A stretch of DNA of 64,000 nt from Nemorincola caseinilytica (GTDB lineage: Bacteria > Bacteroidota > Bacteroidia > Chitinophagales > Chitinophagaceae): the NCBI RefSeq assembly GCF_039540515.1, contig NZ_BAABFA010000004.1:62001-126000 (forward strand). The letters are read 5' to 3'. This document shows positions 8,814-20,500 of this stretch, piece after piece (position 1 is the stretch's first letter; each line of letters opens with the position of its first letter). The notes beneath the pieces are model-generated. The model made no database searches. It was not told the origin of the DNA and worked only from the letters and a program-made list of their open reading frames with translations. Both the position numbers and the translations under genes were made by a program.

Positions 8814-8915
8814 ATTAGCTAATTTGATGATCAGCTAATTAGCTGATATAGTATTAAATAACTACCTGCGTTCTACAATTAGCCGATCAGCTAATTATCA
8901 CATCAGCTAATTAGT
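8814..8915. repeat. AGCTAATT repeats and palindrome between atpD and atpC
   Basis: The atpD-atpC spacer is filled with copies of an agctaatt core: gattagctaattt near 8814, a perfect 16-bp palindrome tcagctaattagctga at 8831-8846, and two further cagctaatta copies at about 8888 and 8904. The last copy runs into the atpD stop codon at 8911. The repeats are AT-rich and self-complementary, so the transcript could fold into several alternative hairpins. Confidence 0.8.
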
Positions 8916-10416
8916 TCTTTGCCTGCTCCATCAGCTTCTTGCCCTTGGCTATAGCGTCGTCTATATTACCTACCAGGTTGAAGGCCGCTTCAGGATACTC
9001 GTCCACTTCGCCGTCCATGATCATGTTGAAGCCGCGGATGGTCTCTTCGATAGGTACCAGTACGCCTTTCAGACCGGTAAAGGCCTCTGCCACATGGAAT
9101 GGCTGAGAAAGGAAACGCTGTACCTTACGGGCGCGGGCCACGGTCATCTTGTCCTCTTCGCTCAGTTCATCCATACCCAGGATGGCGATGATGTCCTGCA
9201 GTTCCTTGTAGCGCTGCAGTATCAGCTTCACGCGGTTGGCGCAGTTGTAGTGGGCATCACCTACTATGGCAGGTGTCAGGATACGCGATGTAGATTCCAG
9301 TGGGTTCACCGCAGGGTATATACCAAGGTCAGCTATCTTACGGTCCAGTACGGTCGTCGCATCAAGGTGAGCGAAGGTAGTAGCCGGGGCCGGATCGGTA
9401 AGGTCATCCGCTGGTACATATACCGCCTGTACCGAGGTGATAGAACCATTCTTGGTAGAGGTGATACGCTCCTGCATCAGACCCATTTCTGTGGCCAGTG
9501 TAGGCTGGTAACCCACCGCCGATGGCATACGACCCAGCAGGGCCGACACCTCAGAACCTGCCTGTGTGAAACGGAAGATGTTGTCTACGAAGAACAGGAT
9601 GTCCTTTCCTTTGCCTGTACCATCGCCATCGCGGAAGTATTCGGCAAGTGTAAGACCCGAAAGGGCAACACGGGCACGCGATCCGGGGGGTTCGTTCATC
9701 TGGCCGAACACGAAGGTAGCCTTGCTGTCCTTCAGCTCGTTCATATCTACGGCGCTCAGGTCCCAGCCACCGGCCTCCATGCTGTGCATGAATTTCTCAC
9801 CGTATTTCACGATGCCGGCCTCGATCATTTCGCGCATCAGGTCATTACCTTCGCGGGTACGCTCGCCCACACCGGCGAACACCGACAGACCTGCGTATGC
9901 TTTTGCGATATTGTTGATGAGTTCCTGTATCAGTACGGTCTTACCCACACCGGCACCACCGAACAGACCAATCTTACCACCTTTTGCATATGGTTCTATC
10001 AGGTCTATCACCTTGATACCTGTGAACAGGATCTCAGAGGCAGTGCTCAGGTCTTCGAATTTTGGTGGTTTTGCGTGTATCGGGCGGCCACCTGTCTTAT
10101 CAGGAGCAGCCAGACCGTCGATAGCATCACCGGTCACGTTGAACAGGCGACCATTTATCTGCTCGCCTATAGGCATTGCTATCGCCTTGCCTGTGTCCCT
10201 TACTTCTGTACCGCGAACGAGGCCTTCGGTACCGTCCATAGCTACTGCGCGCACGCTGTCCTCTCCAAGGTGTTGCTGTACTTCCAGTACCAGCTTGTCA
10301 CCGTTCTCACGAGTTAGCTCAAGAGCGTTGAATATCTCTGGCAGCTTGCTGTTGCCACCAAAATAAACGTCTACTACCGGTCCGATGATCTGTTTGATCT
10401 TACCTACGTTTGACAT
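8911..10416 (-). CDS. atpD: F1F0 ATP synthase beta subunit
   Basis: The catalytic subunit of F1, making ATP from ADP and phosphate with the proton or sodium motive force. The 501-residue product has the Walker A motif FGGAGVGKTV, the catalytic and arginine-finger surroundings GVGERTREGNDL, the Walker B-like DILFFVDNIFRFTQAG, and ALLGRMPSAVGYQPTLATEM, all diagnostic for beta. The length is slightly above the usual 460-480 residues because of loops seen in the phylum. The ATG at 10414-10416 follows a strong promoter at 10459-10489. atpC is the next gene in the unit. Confidence 0.99.
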   Translation of the reverse strand: MSNVGKIKQIIGPVVDVYFGGNSKLPEIFNALELTRENGDKLVLEVQQHLGEDSVRAVAMDGTEGLVRGTEVRDTGKAIAMPIGEQINGRLFNVTGDAIDGLAAPDKTGGRPIHAKPPKFEDLSTASEILFTGIKVIDLIEPYAKGGKIGLFGGAGVGKTVLIQELINNIAKAYAGLSVFAGVGERTREGNDLMREMIEAGIVKYGEKFMHSMEAGGWDLSAVDMNELKDSKATFVFGQMNEPPGSRARVALSGLTLAEYFRDGDGTGKGKDILFFVDNIFRFTQAGSEVSALLGRMPSAVGYQPTLATEMGLMQERITSTKNGSITSVQAVYVPADDLTDPAPATTFAHLDATTVLDRKIADLGIYPAVNPLESTSRILTPAIVGDAHYNCANRVKLILQRYKELQDIIAILGMDELSEEDKMTVARARKVQRFLSQPFHVAEAFTGLKGVLVPIEETIRGFNMIMDGEVDEYPEAAFNLVGNIDDAIAKGKKLMEQAKN

Positions 10417-10590
10417 AAGTATCAGTTATATTAAAATTATGGTTTGTGAAATTTTGCGCAAAGGTAAGGGTACTGAATTAAAAAGTCAAAAGTAAAAAGA
10501 CAAAAGAAAAGGCGCTTCCTGGGTTATTCACAACATATCAAGGTCTTGAACACGATGATAAGATGAAAGGAATTACAGGATGCACCTTGT
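10417..10590. other. Intergenic stretch between atpD and a DUF2461 gene
   Basis: Apart from the atpD promoter at 10459-10489, this spacer holds an A-rich run at about 10480-10512 and no recognisable gene. The DUF2461 gene upstream on the same strand ends at 10591; I saw no clear terminator hairpin behind it. Confidence 0.6.
10459..10489 (-). promoter_or_regulatory. Bacteroidota-type promoter of atpD-atpC
   Basis: On the minus strand a TTG (plus coordinates 10487-10489) is followed after 20 nt by TACCTTTG (10459-10466). This is a full match to the TTG-N(17-23)-TAnnTTTG promoter of the phylum. Transcription would start near 10452, about 36 nt before the atpD ATG. Confidence 0.8.
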
Positions 10591-11247
10591 TCAGACGACC
10601 CCCTTGTTCAGAAAGTCTACGAAAGGCTTCATGGTAGCAAAGGCATCTACTATTTTTTTTGCCGCGCCTTTTTTGGTCAGGTCGGCATCGGGTAGGGGGG
10701 CGCCTACCGTGAAACTCTTCAGTCGCAGGTATTCTATTGCCGGGTTGTCGTCGCTATAGCCCTGGGGAGCCTTTACCAGCTTATCTCCATCTATCTGCGC
10801 GAACATTTTTTTGAACTTTTTGTCGTTCACTATTTTCCCGAACTCTTCAAAGTTGTAATCTATTTCCTGGCGTATGGCTTTTAGCGCCGGGCCTTCCGGC
10901 TGCCACAGGCCGCCACCGGCAAAGCTCTTTCCCGGTTCTATGTGCAGGTAGTAGCCCGCGCCGGTGTTCTTACCACCTCCCATACCGAAGCCAGCCCCTA
11001 GGTTGGTCTTGTATGGCGACTTATCTTTCGAGAAACGTACATCGCGGTATATACGCATTATGCTTTTTTTAGGGTCTACATCTTTAAAAGCAGGGTCTAA
11101 GGTGGCCATGCCTGCCAGCACCTCTGTTACCAGGGCCTCATAGTCGTCCTTTGCGGCCAGGTATTCGTTCTTGTGCGTGTCGAACCAGGACTTGTTGTTG
11201 TTCTGTGCCAGCTGTTCCATAAAAGATAATGTAGACGATAGTAGCAT
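10591..11247 (-). CDS. DUF2461 family protein
   Basis: A 218-residue protein that matches the DUF2461 (TIGR02453) family by its landmarks: an N-terminal LAQNNNKSWFDTHKNEY, the central MRIYRDVRFSKDKSPYKTN, and AGYYLHIEPG with GGGLWQPEGPALKAIR. The function of the family is not established. There is no signal peptide and it is probably cytoplasmic. It is transcribed in the same direction as atpD and 174 nt upstream of it; the strong atpD promoter lies in between, so a functional link is not implied. The family call is firm because of the motif order. Confidence 0.88.
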   Translation of the reverse strand: MLLSSTLSFMEQLAQNNNKSWFDTHKNEYLAAKDDYEALVTEVLAGMATLDPAFKDVDPKKSIMRIYRDVRFSKDKSPYKTNLGAGFGMGGGKNTGAGYYLHIEPGKSFAGGGLWQPEGPALKAIRQEIDYNFEEFGKIVNDKKFKKMFAQIDGDKLVKAPQGYSDDNPAIEYLRLKSFTVGAPLPDADLTKKGAAKKIVDAFATMKPFVDFLNKGVV

Positions 11248-11590
11248 ATACCGGTGTGTTTTGTTCTGTAAAAATATGCTGAAATAGTATGTGCATACAT
11301 TTATCCGGTATTAATTTATGTCTCATGCAGTAAGAAATAATAAATACATCTTCATTTTGTTAATTGTATTATCCCTGAATTTAAATATGTTATATGTTTT
11401 TTTGTTTTCAAAATTATCGAGGTGTATATGTTAAAATTCTAACCATTTCCTTATTTTTAGGGTTCTTTTATGGTTTGTTTTGTTAACAGCAAGACGAGTC
11501 CCATGTCTTTGTGAACATAAGACATGGTGTACTCATTTGCGAACAGGCCATAGAGATCGTTTCTAATTTATTCGAACGTAATTCATTTTT
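11248..11590. other. AT-rich divergent intergenic region upstream of the giant gene
   Basis: This 343-base stretch separates the DUF2461 gene (minus) from the giant surface protein gene (plus). It is clearly more AT-rich than its surroundings and must carry the promoter of the giant gene, but I could not find a good TAnnTTTG element. The only structured part is a 9-bp inverted repeat at 11501-11527. No gene is visible in it. Confidence 0.6.
11501..11527 (+). promoter_or_regulatory. Perfect inverted repeat in the leader of the giant gene
   Basis: ccatgtctt at 11501-11509 pairs perfectly with aagacatgg at 11519-11527 across a 9-nt spacer, 63 nt before the ATG of the giant gene. It is not followed by a T run, so it is not a standard terminator. 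It could be a binding site for a dimeric regulator or a stabilising 5' hairpin of the mRNA. Confidence 0.5.
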
Positions 11591-14500
11591 ATGAGGAAGT
11601 TATATCTAGCGTTATTGGCATGTTGCATAAGTGCAGTTGCAGGAGCCCAGGCATTGATACCCAGTGCCAATGGGAGCTTTGAAAGCGGGTCCACTTTTGC
11701 GGCCAATGGATGGACCGTGGTGAATAGCGGTGTGAATGACTGGTATCTAGGTACCGTTGTTTCATCTTCGGGCAATGGTGCTTATATCTCTACCAACGGT
11801 ACAGCGTATACATATAATGTCGACGCCGCTTCAGTTGTGCATTTCTACCGCGATATAACTATCCCCAATAACATCACCGCCCTGAATCTTTCGTTCCTGC
11901 TAAGGGGTAGGGGAGAGGCAAGCTACGATAGGCTTATCGTGTATGTAGCGAATCCGGAATGTGTGACACCTGTGGCAGGTAGCCCCGCATCGGATGGTGT
12001 TACTGCTGCCTCAGGCGGTACAACGCTGAACGGCATAGCGGGTGTTTATGTACAGGCTACATTCACCGCTGCTCATGGCAGTGCATTCAACTCATACAAC
12101 GTAGCGCTCCCTACCAATCTTGCAGGCCGAACGATACGATTGATATTTACCTGGCAGAACGATAACTCGTTCGGTCAGCCCATACCGGCAGCTATAGATA
12201 ATATAGCCCTTAATGCTACAGCCGGTGCCGCGCCTACTATGACCGGATCATATACTGTAGGTAGCGGCGGCAACTATGCGAACCTTGGAGCAGCGATCAC
12301 CGCATTGAACAGCAATGGTATGAATGGAGCTGTGAACCTTGAATTACTATCTACTTATACAGGAGACGCCAGCACTGTGACCATTGGGAATATAAGGGGT
12401 GCGAGTTCCAGCAATATCCTTACCATAAGGCCAGCTTCCGGGGCTACGGTAACAATGGGGGGTACCAGCGCTCCACTGATAAGCATGAATGGTGCAAGGT
12501 ATGTCACGATAGACGGACGTCAGAACTCAACAGGCACCACTAGCTCGTTAACGATACAGAACACAAGTACAGGAACTGCTATACAGTTCGTGAACGGCGC
12601 TGTCAATAATACGGTAAAATATTCAACGATAAGAGGTGGAAATACTTCTACAACAAGTGGGTGTATATTATTCGCAAGCACTAATACAGTAGAAGGCAAC
12701 AACAACAATACAATAGATAATTGTACCATTCTTGGCAATGCCGCAGGAACAGCGTGGAACGTGAACAATATATATTCCGCGGGCAATACCACCATAACAG
12801 CAGTATGCTACAACAATAAGAACAACACTATATCGAACAATAGAATTGCAGATTATTTCAGTTCCAGCGCTGCTACCAATGGTATCAATATTGCCAGTAG
12901 CAGTGATGGCTGGACCATAACGGGCAACAGGTTCTACCAAACGGCTACCCGTTCATACGGGACCACTAATGCTCACAGGGCGATATTGGTGAACAACACC
13001 TCGAATACGCTTCCGTTCACAATAACGAACAACATCATCGGTTATTCGTCGGGCACAGGCACAGGTATCTATACAATGACCGGCGCTGCCGCTAGTTCTT
13101 TTGCTGGTATCACTGTAAACACCAGCAATACCATACCTGTCTCTATACAGTCCAATACTGTTACGGCCATCAGCCTCACCAGTGCCAGCGCTAGCGCTAC
13201 AGGTACTTTTTTCGGTATCAGCGTGGCCGGAGGTAGCGCGAATGTGGGGACTCTTGGCGGAAATGTCATTGGTGCAGGTACAGGCACCGGCGCCATAGTG
13301 CAGAGCAATGCTTTCTCTGCAGCAGTGACAATGGTAGGTATCGGGTCAGGGGCCGCAAGCCCGGCATTGGTGACCATCAGCAACAATACGATAGGGGGTA
13401 TGAATGCTGTAGGTTCCACTACAAATATATCATCGGGTATTACCGGCATACAGCTTACCGGCTCGGCTACTCTCAGCGTTACTGGCAACATTATCGGCAG
13501 TAACAGCACTGCTAACAGCATCAATGCATCCACGGCATCTACCAGCGGTACCGGGTCGCAGGTGGCGGGCATCTTTTGTAATGCAACAGGTAGCAATACC
13601 ATTACCGGCAATACCATTGCCAACCTGAACCAGGCAGCTACCACTACAGGAGCTCACATCATGTTCGGAATACTGATCAATGGCGCTTCTGCCAACTCGG
13701 TGATAAGCGGAAATAATGTACATGATCTGTATAGTGCTACAGCTAATACTACTACCACTGCAGGCTTGACCGGTATAACAGGTATCTCTGTGTCTGCCGC
13801 TGCTACTACACCCACTATCGCCAATAATACCGTAAATGCCCTGGTAGCTACCAATACTGCTGCCGTCAATACCGGTGTTACTGGTATAGGCCTCTCTGGC
13901 GCTACCAATGGTACCATTAGCAGTAATGTGATATATGATCTTCGCAGCCAGAATACAGGCACCACCGCTACAGCCCCGCCTTATGTGGCAGGTATACTGG
14001 CATCGAACCCAACTACTGCTGTTACCATCATCAATAACATGATAACGCTGGGTAATGCGCAGACGAGCAATACCGCTTTTACCGGTATCATGAACAATGC
14101 CAATAGTACTGCTACTATAAAAGCTTACTTCAATTCAATATACATATCAGGTACAGCAGCCAGTGGCGCTCTGCCCACAGCCGGTTTTCAGCGCGGCAAT
14201 TATAATACTACAGCTTTTACCACGCCTGTAGATCTGCGTAATAACGTTTTCGCCAACTATCGTACCGGCGGTACAGGTATACACTATACTATAGGTAATA
14301 ACATAGGTGTTGCAACCTCAAATGCTTCGGGATGGGGTAGTACCGCATCTAATACCAATGTGTTCAGTTCGCCGATAGCCAACCATACATATTGGACCGG
14401 CGCGAAAGCATTCAGCGGCGCGACCAGCTGGCAGACCTCTTCTGCCGGTGATGCCAACTCTGTTTCTTATGGTGGTGCTTCCCTGCCCATATCTTTTGTG

Positions 14501-17500
14501 AATGCAGCCGCAGGCAACCTGCGCCTCAATCTGGTGGGTACGAACGAACCGCTCATCATCGGTAACACCACTACCGGTGTGACCACAGATATAGACGGTA
14601 CTACAAGAAGTACCGTAAAAACAGTGGTGGGGGCGCACGAGGCTGCTTTGCCATGCGGCGGAACTCCTACCCCAGGTACCATGAGCGCCTCAGTTACCTC
14701 CGGTTGTGGCGATTTCAATAGCACATTTGGTGTATCAGGGCAGTCTGTTACATCCGGTATCAATTACCAGTGGCAGTATTCGCCCGATAACGTTGCAGCG
14801 TACACCGATATCTTGGGTGCAACGACCGCTTCGTATGTAGCTACCATTACGGCTACCGGTTATTACAGGCTCAAACTTATTTGCTCCAATTCCGGAGGAA
14901 GCGCTGGTACATCGCCAATACTGATCACCAGAACTCCGTATCCGGTTATCACAGGCGACAATACATCCTGTATCGGTGTCAGCAATACATACACGTTCAC
15001 TCCTACAGGAGGTGCATGGGCTTCCAGCAATGGTTCTATAGCCACCGTAAGCGGAGGTGTTGTAACAGGTGTTGCCGCAGGTGCGGTCAATATCAGCTAT
15101 ACTGCTTCCGGCTGTCTTACTGTGAAATCTATAACGGTAGACCCTATACCCGCATCTTATTCCATAACGCCGGCCATATCGGGCGTATGCGCGGGGGGGA
15201 CCCCTCAGTTGCTGAGCGCACCGGCAATAGCTGCTACCACTACTACTGTCACGGCCATTTCTGCTACCGGTGATGGTGGTTTTGAGACCGGTACTACACT
15301 GGCAGAAAATGGCTGGAATGTACTTACAGGTCCTGGCTCGAATAACTGGACATGTGGCGCTGCCCCCACCGTTTTCAATGGGGCACGATGTGGTTATGTA
15401 TCCAATAATGGTTCATCGTGGACATATAGTATCGGATCTACAAGCGGACCTGTAATATGGAAAGACATAGCGATACCGGCAGGTACCACTTCCATCAATC
15501 TTTCTTTCTACTATAAGACCGGCGGAGAAGATTTTTCAGGCAATACCAATTATGATCAGTTATTGGTCTATCATGCTCCTACTTCTGTGACGCCGGTCAA
15601 CAACGCACCTACGAGTATCACCAATACAACTTCAGGAGCAACGTTGATCCTTGCCACAGCCAGGCAGGCAACACCCACCTGGACACTCGTGACAGCAAGC
15701 ATTCCTGTAGGTGCATATGTAGGAAGCACACTCAGGCTGATATTCAAATGGAAGAACGATGGTAGTGGCGGTGATGGAGTACCCCCCGCTGTTGACAACA
15801 TATCGCTCACCTATGTAGTGCCACTGGCAGGATACCGCACATGGGCACCTACCACAGGCCTTTATACCGATGCGGGTATGACCGCTGCATATACCGGTAC
15901 GGCTACCAATAGTGTGTATGCCAGCCCTACATCGGCCACAACATATACGGCAACAGCAAGCTATACAAGTGGTTGCCTGAGAAAAGCTACAACGAATGTT
16001 ACCATCAATGCTACTGTATCTACGCCTATCAATGGAACATTAAAGGCATGTATCAGTGGTACCAGCAGCTTATCGAATAGTACAGGCGGCGGTGCATGGA
16101 GCAGCAGCGCTCCCGGTGTGGCCAGCATTTCGGGAGGTGGCCTCGTAACCGGTCTCACGGCCGGTACCACTATCATCAGTTATTCTATTGCCGGTCTGTG
16201 TCCCGCAACTGCGGTATTTACCGTCAACGGAGCGCCAGGGCCTATTACTGGTTCTGCTTCTGTATGTACAGGTCTTACGACCACATTGGCCAACACAGGT
16301 GGTATAGGCACATGGACAAGTAGCAATACTACAATGGGTACGGTAGATGCCACCTCGGGAGTAGTTACAGGCCTGGTGGCAGGTACCACTGCCATTTCGT
16401 ACTCCAATGGCTGTGGGGCTCCTGTAGGCGCTGTTATTACGATCCTTCAGACACCGAGTATAACCGGACCAACGGTTTCCTGCGCAGGTATCAATATGAC
16501 ACTTACCGGTAATGCCGGTGGTACATGGAGCAGTAGCACACCGGCCGTAGGTACCATCAATGCATCTACAGGTGTTTTCACACCTATCGCTGCCGGTTCT
16601 ACTACCATAAATTATACATTAGGTAATGGCTGTACCATCGCATCGCGCACACAGTCGGTGACAAATACACCAACGGCATTCTCTATAAGTCCGGCATCGG
16701 TATCTATGTGTTCTTCCGGGGCGGCGCAGCAACTTACAGCAGGCAATAGCCTGGTGGCCGATACTGTGACATTCGGTACGCGACAGAATATGAATGCCAA
16801 TACCGGTTATCCGGCGCCATTGAGTATGTATTATGGTGCGCAACGTTGCCAGTTCCTTGTACTGGCATCAGAGCTTACCGCTATGGGCTTTGTAGCAGGC
16901 AGTAGTTTTACAGCTATCAATACTCCCGTTGCGGTCCTTGGTGGTTCATACCTTCTGAACAATCTAAGGATCAGGATCACAACTACAGCTGGTTCATCTC
17001 TTTCCGGTTTTGTGACGACAGGATTTACAGTGGTAAGGTCCGCTTCCGATTATACACCCGTAGTAGGAGATAATATCATTCCTTTCACGGCGACCTATAC
17101 CTGGGATGGTACTTCCAATCTTGTGTTCGATTTTGCCTTTGGCAACAACCTGACAGGTGATGTTCCTACGTCTGCGGTACAGTACAACACCAACACTTCA
17201 TTCAATAGCTGTGTAGTTTATCGCGAAGACGGTGTCAATGCGGCGACGGCAGCGAACTCTACCACTATATCAGTAGGACCCAATACAAACAGGCCCGATT
17301 TCGTATTATATGGTACAGTAAAGGTAGCGCCTATATGGAGCGCGACCACTGGTCTTTACACCAATGCCTTGGCCACAACGGCCTACACGGGCACCGCCAC
17401 CAATAGTGTATATACCCAGCCGTCTGCTACCACTATATATACAGTTACCTCTACAAAGAACGGTTGTTCCAGCTCATCTAATGTTACTGTCACTGTACCT

Positions 17501-20500
17501 GTGATAAACACCTACACAGTTACCGGCGGAGGGTCCTTCTGCTCTGGCGGTGCAGGCGTATCCATAGGGCTCAATGGGTCTGATAATGGGTATAGCTATG
17601 CACTGAAGAACGGCTCGGGTACTACCGTAGATACCAAAATAGGTACAGGTAGCGCCATAACATTCGCCAACCAGACGGCCGCAGGTACTTACACAGTAGT
17701 AGCTACAAGCAGCAGCCCTCTTTGTAATGCCAACATGAGCGGTAGTGCTACTGTAGCTGTCGACCCGCTGCCTACTGCCGTATCGGGTTCGGGTGCAGGT
17801 ACTTTTTGCTCAAGCACTATCATCTCCGGCTCTAACGGAGGTAGCGGTACCATATATTACCAGGGTACTAACGCTACAGGTACCTCAACGGCTGTAGCTG
17901 CCACAACAGCGAACATCACTACAGTAGGTACGAATACCTACTATTTCAGGGCACGGTCTGCTGCTGGTTGCTGGGGTAATGCAGGTGGCGTAACGGTGAC
18001 CATAAATAATTGTGTGGATGTAAGCAATTTTGCCATAGTAGCAGCCAATACCTGCAGGAGCACGGCCACTACCGTTACGGTCAATTCCACTACGCTGGCG
18101 GCAGGCACCTATACGGTAACGTATTCGCTAAGCGGGGCCAATACTGTTTCAGGCGCAACGGCCTCTATTACCATGGCAAGCAATACGAGTACATTCTCTA
18201 TACCGGCAGGCCAGTTGTCTGCCGCAGGCGCTACAACCGTTACTGTTACATCGGTAATGGATATTACTACATTCTCTGCCGCTCCTTCATCGGGCAACAT
18301 TGCCACCTTCACAGTGTTCGCTACACCTGCCACGGTCACAGCTAGCGGTGCCGGTACTTTCTGCGGCAGCACTTCTATCGGTGGTTCCAATGGCAGCGAT
18401 GGTACTATATTCTACCAGGGTACTACATCCAACGGTACCAGCACTGGTCTGGGAGGCTCTCCGCAGACCGTTTCGTCCACAGGTACATATTATTTCCGTG
18501 CACGCTCCTCAGATGGTTGCTGGGGTACTCAGGGTGCTGTTACTGTCAGCATCAACCCTATACCTACAGCCGCCCCTACCAATAACGGACCTATATGCCT
18601 GGGCGGTACAGCTACGCTTACTGCCAATGGCGCTAACGGCGCCAGCACCTATAGCTGGACAGGACCTGATGGCTTTGCTGCTGCTACTGCAGTGGCCACT
18701 GCCAGCCCTACGGTAACAGGAGTATACTCGCTCTCCGTTACCGATGGCAGCGGTAACCCCGGTTGCAGCCCTTCTACTGTATATACAACACAGGTAACTG
18801 TGAATGCCAAGCCTACTGCAACGGTAAGCAACAACGGTCCTATATGTGCCGGCGGTACAGTAACACTCACGGCTACACCTGCGGGTGGCGCTACCGTATT
18901 TAGCTGGACCGGCCCTGACAGTTATACCGCGGCTACCGCTGTAGCAAGCGCGTCGCCTACGGCTACTGCCACATATTCGCTTACGGTTACCAATGGCACC
19001 ACGCAGCCGGGTTGTATGCCATCAGATGTGTATACCACTTCTGTCACCGTTCGTGCGAAACCTACGGCGGCTCCTTCTAATGATGGTTATATATGTAATG
19101 GTGGTACGGTGAACCTCACTGCCAATGGCGCTAATGGTGCATCTACCTACTCATGGACCGGCTCTTCTATTACGGGTTCTGCTACGTCGGCTACCACTAC
19201 GGCCACACCATCATCTACTACCATATATACACTTACGGTAGGCGATGGCACCACCGATAACGGTTGTACTCCCACTACACAGTACACTACATCGGTCACT
19301 GTGAATGATAAACCGGTAGCTGCTCCCACTAATAATGGTGCCATATGTAATGGTGGTACCGTTACCCTCGATGCAGTTCCTTCGGCCGGTGCTAATACAT
19401 TCTCCTGGAGCGGGCCTTCATTGCTGTCAGCATCAGGACAACAGCCTACTGCTACACCTACCGTTACCTCTGTTTATTCGGTAGTTGTCAGTGATGGTAC
19501 TACCCGTTCAGGCTGCGCACCTACTGATGTGTATACTACATCGGTAACTGTAAAGTCGAAACCGATAGCTGCGCCCACCAACAATGGTTATATATGTAAT
19601 GGTGGTACTGCCCAGCTTACGGCCAACCCATCAGGTGGTGCTACCGTGTTCGCATGGAGTGGCTCACCTGTATCGTCAGCCTCGGACGAGAACCCCACTG
19701 CCAATCCCACTACTACCACTACCTACTCACTTACCGTGAGCGATGGTACTACCGGTAATGGTTGTACTCCTTCTGATATATATACTACTACAGTTACTGT
19801 AAATGCAAAACCAACGGCCGCTCCTTCTCAGAACGGCTATATATGCGTTGGTGGTACAGTGACCCTGACCGCCAATGGGGCTAACGGTGCTGCTACCTAT
19901 GCCTGGACCGGTGCCGATATCGCAGACAATACACTTGCTGTAGCTACAGCTACACCTACCGTTACCGGTGTGTACTCTGTCTCGGTAACAGACGGTAGCG
20001 GCAAGCCCGGTTGCTCGCCTACAGATATCTATACCGTTTCTGTTACAGTGAATGATAAGCCTATCGCAGTGCCGGTGAACGATGGTCCTATATGCCAGGG
20101 TGGCACGGTACAGCTCACCGCTGCGCCTGCCGGTGGTGCCAATACGTTCACATGGAGCGGTCCTTCATTGTCTTCTTCTGCTGCCCAGGATCCTACGGCC
20201 ACACCTACTGCTACAGCTACTTATTCGCTCTCGGTGAGCGATGGTAGCACTCAGCCGGGTTGTACGCCTTCGGATGTATATACCACATCTGTGACCGTAA
20301 GGGCCAAGCCATCTGCAGCGCCTTCCAATGATGGTCATATATGTATAGGTGGTACTGCCCAGCTCACAGCCAACCCATCGGGTGGTGCCACTGTGTTCGC
20401 ATGGAGTGGTTCGCCAATATCCTCGGCATCAGACGAGAACCCCACTGCCAACCCTGTAGCTACAACTACTTACTCACTCACCGTGAGCGATGGCAGCGGT

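Noticed and set aside
9094..10317. A 407-codon open frame on the plus strand
   Set aside because: It is antisense to atpD, a certain gene, and its translation has no protein-like pattern; it arises from the base composition of atpD.
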